Shown here one piece after another: positions 11,010-20,806 of a stretch of 64,000 nucleotides of DNA. Location: NCBI RefSeq assembly GCF_003967555.1, contig NZ_BIFS01000001.1:868001-932000 (forward strand). The letters run 5' to 3'. Below the pieces are notes generated by a model. That model did no database searches. It saw only the letters and a program-made list of their open reading frames with translations, and had not been told where the DNA came from. The DNA comes from Dictyobacter kobayashii. GTDB taxonomy: Bacteria > Chloroflexota > Ktedonobacteria > Ktedonobacterales > Ktedonobacteraceae. Both the position numbers and the translations under genes were made by a program. How positions within the stretch are numbered: position 1 is the first letter of the stretch; each line of letters opens with the position of its first letter.

Positions 11010-12427
11010 TTAACTACCCATAATACCCGGGAAGATGGTGGTAACGAGGAGCATGGCAACCAGGATCGTGACCAGGATCACGGTACCCCAGGAAATGATA
11101 TTGAAGACAAGGCCATTGACATGTCGTCCCATCAGACGGCGATTGTTGACCAGCAGAATAATAAAGATCAGCAAAATGGGTACCATGGCCGCGTTCAGAC
11201 TCTGCAGAATAACCAATACCTGGATAATAGGGAGGCCAGGGATCAAGGTAATCAAGACACTGAGGATAATCAGGCCGGTAAAGATGCTCTGAAATACCGG
11301 GGCTTCGCTGAAACTGCGCGAAACGCCACGCTCAAAACCAAAGGCTTCACAAATGCCGTATGCGGTAGATAAAGGCAGGACCGCTGCCGCCAGGAGAGAA
11401 GCCCCAAAGAGGCCTATGCCGAACAGAATTGAAGAGAAACCACCCGCCAGTTTATCCAATGCCATTGCAGCATCCAGAGGCGTCTCGACAGGATGATTGG
11501 GGTAGAGGGCGGCACCAGTAGTGATAACGACAAATCCAGCAATCAAGACCGCGAAGATAGTTCCACTATAGACATCCAGTTTTTCATAGGTATATTCACT
11601 GGCGGGAATGCCTTTATCTGCCACTGAGGACTGCACAAAGAATTGCATATATGGGCTAATCGTTGTGCCAACCAGGGCCACGGCAGCCAGTATATAAGCA
11701 TTACTAGCAGTAAGGTGGGCAATATTATACTATGACCTACGGCACCCCAGTTTGGATGTGAAGCAAAGGCTGCCGGTATATAAGCCAGGAAGCCCAGTGA
11801 CATAAATAAAAAGATCTTCTCCACGCGGCGATAGGACCCTTTGATGACTAACCACCACACGGCGATACCACATGCTGGAACAACGACATAAACCCAGGGA
11901 GTATGCACGTTGTTCGCAAAAACCTGTACACTGGCAGCAATACCTAGAAATTCAGAGATAGTCACCCCTGTATTGGCTACCAGTAAGGCCAGCATCGCCA
12001 CCACTGTCCAGCGTACACCAAATTCCTCACGAATAAGGTCAGCCAGGCCTTTGCCGGTGACAACACCCATACGAGCGCACATCTCTTGCACAATAGCCAG
12101 GCAGAAACCCGCTACCACCAATGCCCAGAGCAAATTGTATTGGTAAGTTGCCCCTGAGGTAGAAAAAGTCGCGATACCACCAGCATCATTACCAGCATTA
12201 GCGGCAATCAGTCCAGGGCCAAGGATCGCAAATAGTTTTAAAACCGGGGATGAACGGCTGAGACGAAAACGAGACCGCCGACGAGTTCTACGCTCGGCGC
12301 GGTCCTTCTGAGGTTTTTGTGCTTTCTGGCGTGTTGTATCCATAGGGTGCACACACTGGGTGGTGGCATATATGGTCGATGCCCACCTACCCACCCTTTC
12401 GTCCGTGTTATTTCCTGGCCTGATCAT
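11010..12427 (-). CDS. NRAMP-family divalent metal transporter (frameshifted)
   Basis: This is a proton-coupled Mn2+/Fe2+ type importer. The first part has GPGLIAANAGNDAGGIATF, matching the NRAMP first-helix region with its conserved Asp and Asn, preceded by a strongly basic cytoplasmic tail. The second part has ALVGTTISPYMQFFVQSSV, the helix 6 region. The two lie in different frames; one missing base in the G run 11717-11719 (plus strand) would join them through LPHLTASNAYILAAV. Start is uncertain: the ATG at 12427 has GAGG 5 bases upstream, while an ATG at 12343 would remove 28 unconserved residues. Ends in a strong terminator. Confidence 0.82.
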
Positions 12428-12507
12428 ATCATCCTCAACTTGAGGTGACAAGTAAAAACCTGAGTATAATCAGGCCTTCCTCTGAGGAGGATACGGATGT
12501 GCACCCT
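12344..12507 (-). promoter_or_regulatory. Candidate structured leader upstream of the NRAMP gene
   Basis: A 10-base inverted repeat (AGGGTGCACA at 12344-12353, its complement at 12498-12507) encloses nested stems: GGCCTGAT with ATCAGGCC, a small CCTCAA/TTGAGG hairpin, and a longer stem at 12357-12393. The layout resembles a multi-branched regulatory RNA between cinA and the transporter. It matches no riboswitch class I can recognise. If translation starts at 12427, part of it is coding, which weakens the idea. Confidence 0.3.
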
Positions 12508-12519
12508 GAAAAAGATACT

Positions 12520-13758
12520 TTATTGGGGAACAATCGTCCCTTCTAAATAGCGTCGAAGCAAATTGAGAGACGTCAGAACGGCGTGACGTTTATTGTCCGC
12601 CCTACCACCGCGCCAACCCGGTCCCATACCCGTCACGGTCCCCTCAGGTCCTTCTATGGCAATATGCACGGTACCCACAGGTTTATCTTCTTGCTTATCA
12701 GGTCCAGCCACGCCGGTTACCCCGATGCCGAAGTCTGTGCCTAAACGCTCGCGCACCGCATGGGCCATCGCACGGGCGGTCTCCTCGCTGATCACTCCAT
12801 AGCGGTCCACGATCTCCTGTGGCACCCCCATCTGTACTTTGAGGTCGGTACTATAGGTGACGATGCCACCAATAAAGTGCTTGGAACTGCTGTGGAAATC
12901 GGTAATCGTGCTGGCAAGCATGCCGCCGGTCAGGGATTCCATTACACCCAGCGTTTGCTGGCGGGCCTGTAATGCCTTACCAATTACGCTGGCCAGGGTA
13001 TCGCCTTCAATGCCAAAGACGTGGTCACCCAGGAGGGCACGCGCCTTCTCTTCCATCTCCGCAACCAGCTGTAACGCATCTTCGGTCCGTTCAGCCTTGG
13101 CAGTGATGCGCACATCTACCGCGTCTATTTTGGCATAGGTGGCAATAGTTGGATTGGTGGAACGCAACAGAGGGGTTAATAGCTCTTCAGTAGCAGATTC
13201 GCCCAACCCATACACACGCAAAAGGCGCGTAAAGATTAAGCCACCGGTATATTTTGCCAGCCTGGGTACAACTTCTTCTTCCCACATGCGATACATTTCG
13301 CGCGGCACCCCGGGCATCGCCACCAGAATATGGCCATCCTTCTCAACCCACCAGCCTGGCGCCGTTCCAACCGGATTGGGAATGCTCTGGGCCGAAGGTA
13401 TCAGGGTAGCCTGCTTTAAATTTCGTTCGGGCATCGGACCTGAATGGCTAAAGCGAGCGCGTAGTTGCGCTTGCAGCTCGGGATCCAACGTCATTTTTTC
13501 TCCCAGAAGTTCTCCGATCGACTCGCGAGTCAGATCATCTTCAGTCGGTCCCAAACCACCCGTCATAATAATAAGGTCAGAACGTTGCCATGCCTGGCGC
13601 AATAAATCAACCACCCGTCCCTGATTATCACCAACCTGTGAAACATTATAGAGATCAATACCCTGTGCTGCCAGGCTCTGAGCCAGATAGGTAGCATTGG
13701 TATCAGTAATGTGGCCTAACAGCAATTCAGTACCACATGATAAAATCTCTGCACGCAT
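12520..13758 (-). CDS. cinA: CinA-like protein (nicotinamide-nucleotide amidase / damage-inducible protein)
   Basis: The N-terminal domain is MoCF/COG1058-like (MRAEILSCGTELLLGHITDTNATYLAQ begins with the family pattern; also TGGLGPTEDDLT). The C-terminal CinA domain (VMESLTGGMLASTITDFHSSSKHFIGG; GVTGVAGPDKQEDKPVGTV) is the NMN deamidase domain that recycles pyridine nucleotides. Length about 412 is normal. The ATG at 13758 is chosen because AGGAGG lies 5 bases upstream; an earlier in-frame start at 13785 lacks such a site. It is divergent from nrdJ. Confidence 0.9.
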   Translation of the reverse strand: MRAEILSCGTELLLGHITDTNATYLAQSLAAQGIDLYNVSQVGDNQGRVVDLLRQAWQRSDLIIMTGGLGPTEDDLTRESIGELLGEKMTLDPELQAQLRARFSHSGPMPERNLKQATLIPSAQSIPNPVGTAPGWWVEKDGHILVAMPGVPREMYRMWEEEVVPRLAKYTGGLIFTRLLRVYGLGESATEELLTPLLRSTNPTIATYAKIDAVDVRITAKAERTEDALQLVAEMEEKARALLGDHVFGIEGDTLASVIGKALQARQQTLGVMESLTGGMLASTITDFHSSSKHFIGGIVTYSTDLKVQMGVPQEIVDRYGVISEETARAMAHAVRERLGTDFGIGVTGVAGPDKQEDKPVGTVHIAIEGPEGTVTGMGPGWRGGRADNKRHAVLTSLNLLRRYLEGTIVPQ

Positions 13759-13863
13759 GCATCCTCCTGCTTTTGAGGCAATCATAGCCTTTTTCGATAG
13801 TACCCAAACTGCTAGATCTTGCTAACTGTTACAGGTAGTCTTATAATATCATACTGTGTCGTG

Positions 13864-13910
13864 TATCAACATATTGTGCTATACACAACCAGTCAATCAA
13901 TATGTTGTGT
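13864..13910. promoter_or_regulatory. Tandem NrdR boxes upstream of nrdJ
   Basis: Two 16-base sites, TATCAACATATTGTGC (13864-13879) and AATCAATATGTTGTGT (13895-13910), each match all invariant positions of the published NrdR consensus (C4, A6, A8, T9, T11, G13). The gap is 15 bases, giving the 31-base repeat spacing expected for paired NrdR boxes. They lie about 145 bases before nrdJ, so the dATP-sensing repressor NrdR likely controls it. The repressor gene itself is not in this window. Confidence 0.75.
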
Positions 13911-14054
13911 CTGAAGGCTTGTTTTTGGCCACATTTGCGAGTATACTGAGTGCGGTAGACAAAAAACACAAAAAATCCATGCCAATGATTGGCAATGAAT
14001 GCTTTTTCACTCCATACAATAAAAAAGAAGAAACTAAAAGAGGAGTAGTTCAGG

Positions 14055-17000
14055 ATGCTAGAGCAAGAAGCCCGCTCAGTCGAAAATAGTGGTGATACAG
14101 GTAGCCCCACAACGACCCAACTGGAAGGAATTCGCCAGAAAGTATTTATGGATCGCTATTCCCTGAAAGATCCAGATGGCAATGCCCTGGAGTTTTATCC
14201 AGAGCAACTCTGGCAGCGTGTGGCACGCGGTATTGCAGCAGTTGAACAAACCGACGAGAAACGTGCTGAGTGGGAAAAACTTTTCTATGAAGCCCTGACC
14301 AATTTTCAGTTTGTACCCGGCGGTCGTATTCTCGCCGGAGTTGGTACCGGACACCAGGTGACATACTATAATTGTTTCGTGATACCTAGCCCTGAAGATA
14401 GTCGCCAGGGAATTCTCGACAACCTCAAAGTCATGACCGAAATCATGGCCCGTGGCGGTGGCGTAGGTATCAACCTCTCAACCCTGCGTCCACGTGGCTC
14501 ATACATCAAGACGGTCAACGGCACCGCCTCAGGCCCATGTTCCTGGGCCCAACTCTATTCCGTTGCCACCGGCGACGTCATCCAGCAAGGCGGTTGTTTC
14601 GGTCCCGCCGAACGTATCGCTACCGACCGTGGACTTATCCCTGCGGCAGAACTTGCTGATCGCCTGGATCGTAGTGAAGCGATTCAAGCACAGACACATA
14701 AGGGCTTTCGCCCGTTTACCTCTGTTTTCCGTAATGGCATCAAAGACCTGTATGAGGTCGAAACCAGTCGCGGCTATCGTGTGCGCGTAACCATGGATCA
14801 CAAAATGGGTGTCCTGCGCAATGGCGAGGTGGTAACGATCCCCCTGCGCGAACTTGAAGAGGGCGACGAAATACTGCTCCTGGTTGGTGAAGGTACACAC
14901 AATGAGATGCCCCTGCTACCATTAAATACCAGTGAGTATGTACGCTCTAAAATGAGCACGACCCTGAATGAAAAGGTCACATTGCCAACCCATATGACGC
15001 CAGAACTGGCTTACTTCCTGGGCTATGTTTACGGCGATGGCTATGTCATCCGTGGCAAAAAAGTCACCTGGGCCGATGATAAGGGTCTCTCTCTTGTGGT
15101 CGCCAACAACCAGCCAGAAGCGCAAGAGCGCCTGATTAGCACAATTAGAGATCTCTTTGCGCTTGAGCCTGTAGTGAGCCCGGGCGATGGTGCCTGTACA
15201 GTTATCAGGGTCTACTCACGTGTCCTGATCGAGTGGTTGAAAGAGAATGGCATACTGAAGCAGAAAGCTAATGCAGTACGTGTCCCTGAGGTGATTTTCC
15301 GCTCGCCTTCCAGTGTAGTGGGATCATTTATCGCTGGCTACTTCGAAGCCGATGGCTGCGATCGTGGACATAAGGGTGGCTATGGCATCGATAGCATCAG
15401 CCTGGACATGCTGAAAGACATGCAGTTGCTGCTCCTGGCTAATGGCATCGTGTCACATATCCACACCCAGGATCGCAGTGCCCAGGGCTGGCAAACTATC
15501 TATCGCCTGATCGTTACGGGAGCACAATTTAAAGCCAGATTCAGCACATTTGCGAAGAGCTTTAAAGATCAGCAACGCATTGGCTATCGTAGCCACCGCG
15601 TTAGCTATCCCATGGAAGCCTGGAAGCAACTGGCAATCCCTGGTCGCTACTATCAAGGGCTTTTCGATTCAACCAAAGAGCGTGTTTCACATTATGCCCT
15701 CACACGCGTGCGCGAGCGCGTTCAGGCCGCTGGCGGCGTCGAAATGGTTGAGCGCCTGGATGCATTGCTGGGTACCCTGCCCGATGCTATTGTCTCGATC
15801 ACGCCACTGGGTCCTTCCGAGGTCTACGATTTTGAGGTAGACGAGGTCCATCTGCTGGCAGGTGGTGGACTCTATACCTCTAACTCTCGTCGGGAGCATT
15901 AATGCTTATGCTCGACGATACCCATCCTGATATCGAAGAGTTTATCACCGTGAAGCGTACGGCGGGCAAAATCGAGCACGCCAACCTGTCGGTGTGTATC
16001 TCTGACGCCTTTATGCAGGCCGTGAAAGATGATGCTGACTGGGACCTGATATGGCAGGGCGAAGTCAAAAAGACCATTCGCGCCCGTGGGCTCTGGGATC
16101 TCATCTGTACTTCCGCCTGGGAATCTGCTGAACCCGGCCTGGTGTTTATGGATCGCTACAACAAAGAGTCCAACACCTGGTACTACGAGAACATCCGCTG
16201 CGTAAATCCCTGTGTTACTGGTGATACGCTGATCTATACCGATAAAGGTCTTTTCCCCGCCAGTGAATTAGCCGAAATCGGCGCTCCCATCACGGTGGTC
16301 TCAACCAACGAGGACGGCGTAGCCCTGCGCCAGGCCAGCCACGTTTTCCCAACTGGCGTGAAGCCTGTGTATCGCTTGCAAACAAGCGAGGGATATACCA
16401 TTCGCCTGACCAAAGATCATAAGGTCTTAACGGTAAATGGCTGGAAAGAGGCTGGCGAGCTAATTGCGGGTGATAAGATCAAGTTGCTCAACGGTGAGGG
16501 CCACTTTGGCACTACGGGCAGTCTAGATCTGGGACATGTACTGGGCTGGCTGGTTGGTGATGGCTATATCAACACCAAGCGTGAAGGCAGCGCAGTACTC
16601 TCTTTCTTTGGCAGTGAACAGTCCATTGCACCACGTTTTGCCGAAGCTGTTAATCGCCTGGTAAGTAGTCCGGAGGGTCAGCGCCAGTATAAAGTAGGCA
16701 CATTGCAGATCGCGGAACGCGAAGAGACGCATGTTGAGTCAGTACGGCTCTTACGCATGGTCGATCCCGAGCTTCTGGTCAATAAATTACAGGTACCACC
16801 ATCGGTCTTCCGTGGCTCTCATGAGATGCAGAAAGGCTTTTTGGCAGCGCTCTTTACAGCTGATGGATCCGTCCAGGGTAGCCTTGAAAAAGGGGTGTCC
16901 GTACGACTGACCTCTGTTAATCAAAATCTGTTGGAAGGCGTTCAACAACTGCTGCTCAACTTTGGCATTTACTCCCGCATCTACACAGAGCGTCGAGAAG

Positions 17001-18787
17001 CTGGCGAGAGAAATCTACCAGATGGAAAAGGTGGTTATTGCCAGAGCTATCACGACCTGGTCATTTCAAAAGGGAGCTTTGCGGCCTTCGCCCACCAGAT
17101 TGGTTTCCTGACACAAGAAAAGCAGACGAAGCTTGAAACGCTGATCGCCGCTTACCAGCGTGGTCCATACAAAGAGAATTTTGTAGCCACCTTTGAAAGC
17201 CTGGTCGAAGATGGTGAAGAGACAGTATACGATCTCACAGAACCACAACAGGATCATTTATTCATAGCCAATGGCCTCGTCGTCCACAATTGCGGCGAAC
17301 AGGGTCTGCCGCCATGGGGAGTTTGTAACCTGGGTGCGATCAATCTGTCGGCCTTCGTTACAGATGGGAAGATGGATTATGAGCGCCTGGCAAAAATCAG
17401 CAAGACTTCGATGCGCTTCCTGGACAATGTGGTAGATTCCACCGAGTACTTCATCAAGGAAAACGCCGAGGCACAACTGGGAACGCGCCGGACCGGTCTG
17501 GGTACAATGGGACTGGCCGATGCCCTGCTGAAGATGGGCGTGGCTTACGGCAGTGAAGAGTCGCTACCGATCATCGAGCGCATCTACACCACCATTCGCA
17601 ATGCTTCGTATGAGGCCTCAAGCGATAATGCCGCCGAAAAAGGGGCCTTCCCCAAATTTGATCGCGACAAATATCTGCAAGGTAAGTTCATCAAGCGCTT
17701 GCCGAAAAACCTGCAGGAGAAGATTCGCAAACAGGGTATTCGTAACGCTGTTATCCTGACCCAGGCACCTACTGGTACCACCAGCCTGCTGGCTGGCGTC
17801 AGCTCTGGCATCGAGCCGGTCTACGACTTTGCGATGATCCGCCGCGACCGTACCGGTGAGCATATCCTGTACCATCCATTGCTGCAGGAGTGGCGCGAGA
17901 ACCATCCCAATGAGCCAACCCCGGCCTACTTTGTCTCTTCAAAAGATCTCACTCCTGAAGAGCATGTACGCGTCCAGGGGATGATCCAGCGCTACACCGA
18001 CTCCAGCATCAGTAAGACGGTGAATGCACCCAATAACCATACGGTTGAGCAGGTTCAGACACTCTATCGCCTGGCCTATGAGATGGGCTGTAAAGGTGTA
18101 ACTTACTATCGCGATGGTTCGCGTGACGCCGTATTGACGCGCGTTGAGGATGAGCAGAAAGCCAAGCAGCCAGCAGTGCCTGAGGCAGCACAGACGCCTA
18201 TGTTTGAGCCTGTGACATCGATCCACCAGGGCATCAAACAGCGTCCAGCGGTTGTCCAGGGCTATACCCGCCAGGTCAATGCGCCAGAGGGTAAAATCAA
18301 TATCACCATCAACAGCGATGATCAGGGACCCTTCGAGGTCTTTGTCAACGTAGGTAAGGCTGGTAGCGATATTGCCGCTCTCTCCGAGGCTCTGGGTCGC
18401 TTGATCTCAATCAATCTACAGTTGCTCAGCCCGTTATCACAGACTGATCGTGCCCAGGAAATCACCAATCAGTTGCGTGGTATCGGTGGTAGCCGCTCGG
18501 TTGGCTTTGGTGCTCAACAGGTACGCTCGTTGCCAGACGCGGTTGCCCGCGCCCTGGAACTGCATCTGGATACCCTGCAGGAAGCGATCGACGCCGCTGA
18601 GAACCATACAGAGGTCAAAGCCAGCGCCGCCGTAGCCCCTCTGGCACCAGTCAATGGACACGCCCCTGAAGTGAACCTGAGCCAGCTCAAGGTCACTGGC
18701 AACCTGTGTCCTGAGTGCGGTTGCAATACCATGGTCTATGAGGAAGGCTGCCGCAAATGCTATAGCTGCGGCCATAGCGAGTGCTAA
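14055..18787 (+). CDS. nrdJ: Adenosylcobalamin-dependent (class II) ribonucleotide reductase with two inteins (frameshifted)
   Basis: This enzyme reduces ribonucleotides to deoxyribonucleotides using B12. The exteins join to about 787 residues. Seen: the redox cysteine pair NLSVCISDAF and WGVCNLGAINL, the catalytic motif NPCGE, the nucleotide-binding loop QAPTGTTSLLAG, a TSCPD-type region near the C-terminus, and a Cys-rich tail (CPECGCNTM, CRKCYSCGHSEC) that would shuttle electrons. Two inteins interrupt it. The frame breaks at the G run 15892-15894, one G short; adding it gives SRRGALMLMLDD. Start at 14055 has AGGAG upstream. Likely NrdR-regulated, and ends at a strong terminator. Confidence 0.93.
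14595..15884 (+). other. Intein 1 of NrdJ, with LAGLIDADG endonuclease domain
   Basis: 430-residue intein starting at Cys (CFGPAERI) after GDVIQQGG and ending ...LYTSN before Ser of SRRGA. Block B is VRVTMDHKMG; the endonuclease motifs are LAYFLGYVYGDGY and VGSFIAGYFEADGC; block F is VYDFEVDEVHLLAGGG. The residue before the terminal Asn is Ser, where His is usual. Both endonuclease motifs keep their acidic residue, so it may still be active for homing. Confidence 0.93.
16211..17290 (+). other. Intein 2 of NrdJ, inserted at the catalytic cysteine, with LAGLIDADG endonuclease domain
   Basis: 360-residue intein starting CVTGDTLIYTD and ending NGLVVHN before Cys. Block B is IRLTKDHKVL; endonuclease motifs are LGWLVGDGYIN and GFLAALFTADGS; block F is VYDLTEPQQDHLFIANG. 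Both splice-junction nucleophiles are Cys and the penultimate His is present. The downstream extein Cys is the radical cysteine of the NPCGE motif, so the reductase cannot work until this intein leaves. Confidence 0.95.
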
Positions 18788-18801
18788 GATAACAAAACAA
18801 T

Positions 18802-18839
18802 AAAAAAGGTGTGGGCGCTGACGCGTCCACACCTTTTTT
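18802..18839. terminator. Bidirectional intrinsic terminator after nrdJ
   Basis: Stem of AAAAAAGGTGTGG with its complement, closing on GCGCTGACGCG, ending in a T run. It serves nrdJ and the converging ThuA-like gene. The loop resembles the GCGCTGACGCGCC motif of the palindromic elements elsewhere in the window. Confidence 0.9.
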
Positions 18840-18840
18840 G

Positions 18841-19644
18841 TTATTGCTTCAAGCCTGCGGCATAACTGATCCCCCCCCACAGGTGGGCCAGAAATAGTGG
18901 CTCAGAGAAACTTTCAGGGGTATGGCCCATCCCGGTATACCAGGAACGACCACCATCGAAATCATGATACCAGGCAATGGGATGATCCTGTCCCATCTCG
19001 CCTCCCTGATAGGTCGATTCATCCAGCGTCAACAATACGTGCACATGAGCACGTGGATTCTGGCGGAAGTTATACCATTCATCCGTACGCACCCACTGCG
19101 CAGGCAACATCGACGTTGAACTCGTATGGGCATCTTCCACATGCACTGTCGCCTGCGCAATCTTCGGATGGCTCTTGAAGTAAGCTCCCACCAGTTGCCC
19201 ATACCAGGCCCAACTGTACTCCGTATCACTGGCAGAGTGTATTCCTACATAGCCACCACCAGCATGAATATAGCGCTCGAAGGCCGCTTTCTGGGCGTCA
19301 TCGAGAATATTGCCTGTTGTACTCAGAAAGATAACAGCCTGGTAGCGGGCCAGATTTTCATCCGTAAAGACGGCTGAATCCTCAGATGCCTGCACTTCAA
19401 CATGATGCTCGACACCAAGTTGCCGAATAGCAGCAATGCCATTCTCAATCGACGCATGACGATATCCAGTGGTCCTCGAAAAAATCAATAGCATTGTAGA
19501 GCCTCCATTGCTTCTTGACGACACTGTATGTTGTGCTGACCGATTGCTTTCAGACGAAAGACGGCGATTCCCAAAGAAAACAAACACGCCTACCACCAGC
19601 ACACACGCCCCAACGCAGGTTACGAACAACAATTTCCTAGGCAT
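18841..19644 (-). CDS. Membrane-anchored ThuA-like domain protein
   Basis: A single N-terminal membrane helix (LFVTCVGACVLVVGVFVFF) anchors a ThuA-like domain, a class I glutamine amidotransferase-like fold. Typical ThuA features are SRTTGYRHASI near residue 57, AVIFLSTTGNILDDAQKAAF, GGGYVGIHSASDTEY and a late HDFDGGRSWYTGMGHTPESF. The family is found in sugar and glycoside breakdown, but its enzymatic activity is not well defined. Length 267. Divergent from the next gene, with a repeat element between them. Confidence 0.82.
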   Translation of the reverse strand: MPRKLLFVTCVGACVLVVGVFVFFGNRRLSSESNRSAQHTVSSRSNGGSTMLLIFSRTTGYRHASIENGIAAIRQLGVEHHVEVQASEDSAVFTDENLARYQAVIFLSTTGNILDDAQKAAFERYIHAGGGYVGIHSASDTEYSWAWYGQLVGAYFKSHPKIAQATVHVEDAHTSSTSMLPAQWVRTDEWYNFRQNPRAHVHVLLTLDESTYQGGEMGQDHPIAWYHDFDGGRSWYTGMGHTPESFSEPLFLAHLWGGISYAAGLKQ

Positions 19645-19735
19645 GCGCCCCTCCTGAAATGTTTAGCCAAACAACACATTCCTCTCCATAGTCTACCATG
19701 CCCAATTATTTTCGCTCATCGCACCAATGGATAAT

Positions 19736-19907
19736 CCAGGGCTGTTTACTTTCCCTTTTTGGCGCCTGCGGCGCCGAATTGAGAGTGTGGAGAGTGTGGT
19801 GGGTGGCGCGGCCACTCACCACACTCTCCACACCTGAAAGAAGGTATATCGTATCGCTTGCTCGTGATCTTCCTACGCTCTCTAGACGAACATGAAAAGC
19901 CCTGTGG
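19736..19907. mobile_element. Family B palindromic element, copy 1 (MITE-like)
   Basis: 172-base element with imperfect terminal inverted repeats (CCAGGGCT at the left, AGCCCTGTGG at the right). Inside: conserved hairpin GGCGCCTGCGGCGCC, then an inverted-repeat core (19785-19833, arms beginning GTGTGGAGAGTGTGG, one mismatched pair region), then a conserved tail (CCTGAAAGAA, ATCGCTTGCTC, GATCT). No coding capacity. The rest of the 443-base gap between the divergent genes shows nothing else recognisable. Confidence 0.75.
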
Positions 19908-20087
19908 ACAAGCAGCATTTGCTTGCAAATCGGTAGCGCCACTGACCTCCCAGGAAAGGTCGATAGAGATACCAACCAACATTTCTTGACATAATTCATG
20001 CCACGAACGTATGCTATAAAAGCTCACTTCACTTTATGAAGTAAAGCAAATACGACAACAAAAATAAATGAAAGAAGGTTTTCTCTG

Positions 20088-20723
20088 ATGAGTACAAGAG
20101 AGGCAAGTGTAACAAATATCAACTTCCACTTTGATCCATTGTGTCCATTAGCCTGGCGTACCGCGCTATGGGCACGGGAAACACGTCAGATACGCCCAAT
20201 TCACATCACCTGGCGCCTCTTCAGCCTGGAAATTGTCAATCGGAAACCAGATGTACAACCCGATTATGTCAATGGCAATGGCTGGACAGCGCTGCGCACA
20301 CTGGCATTAGCGCGCCGCTTACACGGCAATGAAAGCATAGAGAAACTGTATATCGAGCTTGGCAACGCTGCCCACGGGCGCAAAGAGGATATTCGGTCCC
20401 GCCAGATCGTTGAGGCGGCCGCCCAGGCTGCAGGGCTGGGAGCGGATTTCGTTGAGAAGGCCCTGGCCGATGCTTCGACCATCCAGGATGTCATCAATGA
20501 TCATGAAGAGGCTGTTAAGCGCTATCATGCCTTTGGGGTACCTACCATTGCGCTTGAGGACTCGAATGTGGGCTACTACGGTCCGGTCATCCATAGTGTG
20601 CCAAAGGGCCAGGATGCGGGCGAGCTATGGGATCATTTTGTGTGGCTGCTCCACAATGACAACATCTATGAACTGAAACGTGACCGTGCTGGTGCGCCTC
20701 CATTTGGACCAGTATCAGCTTAA
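20088..20723 (+). CDS. DsbA-family thioredoxin-fold protein
   Basis: A 211-residue DsbA-like protein without signal peptide, so cytoplasmic. It has the family pattern FDPLCPLAW near residue 15 and the cis-proline region FGVPTIALED near residue 148. Only one Cys is in the active-site position (FDPxCP), as in the mycothiol-linked or FrnE-like branch rather than in disulfide-forming DsbA. The likely role is a reductase or isomerase using a low-molecular-weight thiol; the substrate is unknown. GAAGG precedes the ATG. Confidence 0.75.
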   Translation: MSTREASVTNINFHFDPLCPLAWRTALWARETRQIRPIHITWRLFSLEIVNRKPDVQPDYVNGNGWTALRTLALARRLHGNESIEKLYIELGNAAHGRKEDIRSRQIVEAAAQAAGLGADFVEKALADASTIQDVINDHEEAVKRYHAFGVPTIALEDSNVGYYGPVIHSVPKGQDAGELWDHFVWLLHNDNIYELKRDRAGAPPFGPVSA

Positions 20724-20736
20724 ATGACAACGATAC

Positions 20737-20775
20737 AATTGTGGAGATAGCGAGCTTGTTGCTATCTCCACAATT
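20737..20775. terminator. Bidirectional terminator-like hairpin
   Basis: Perfect 15-base arms (AATTGTGGAGATAGC and complement) with a 9-base loop, between converging genes. T-tracts are weak, so termination strength is uncertain. Confidence 0.7.
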
Positions 20776-20806
20776 ATGTTAGTATTTGTCCTGCTGGTCA
20801 CAACTG

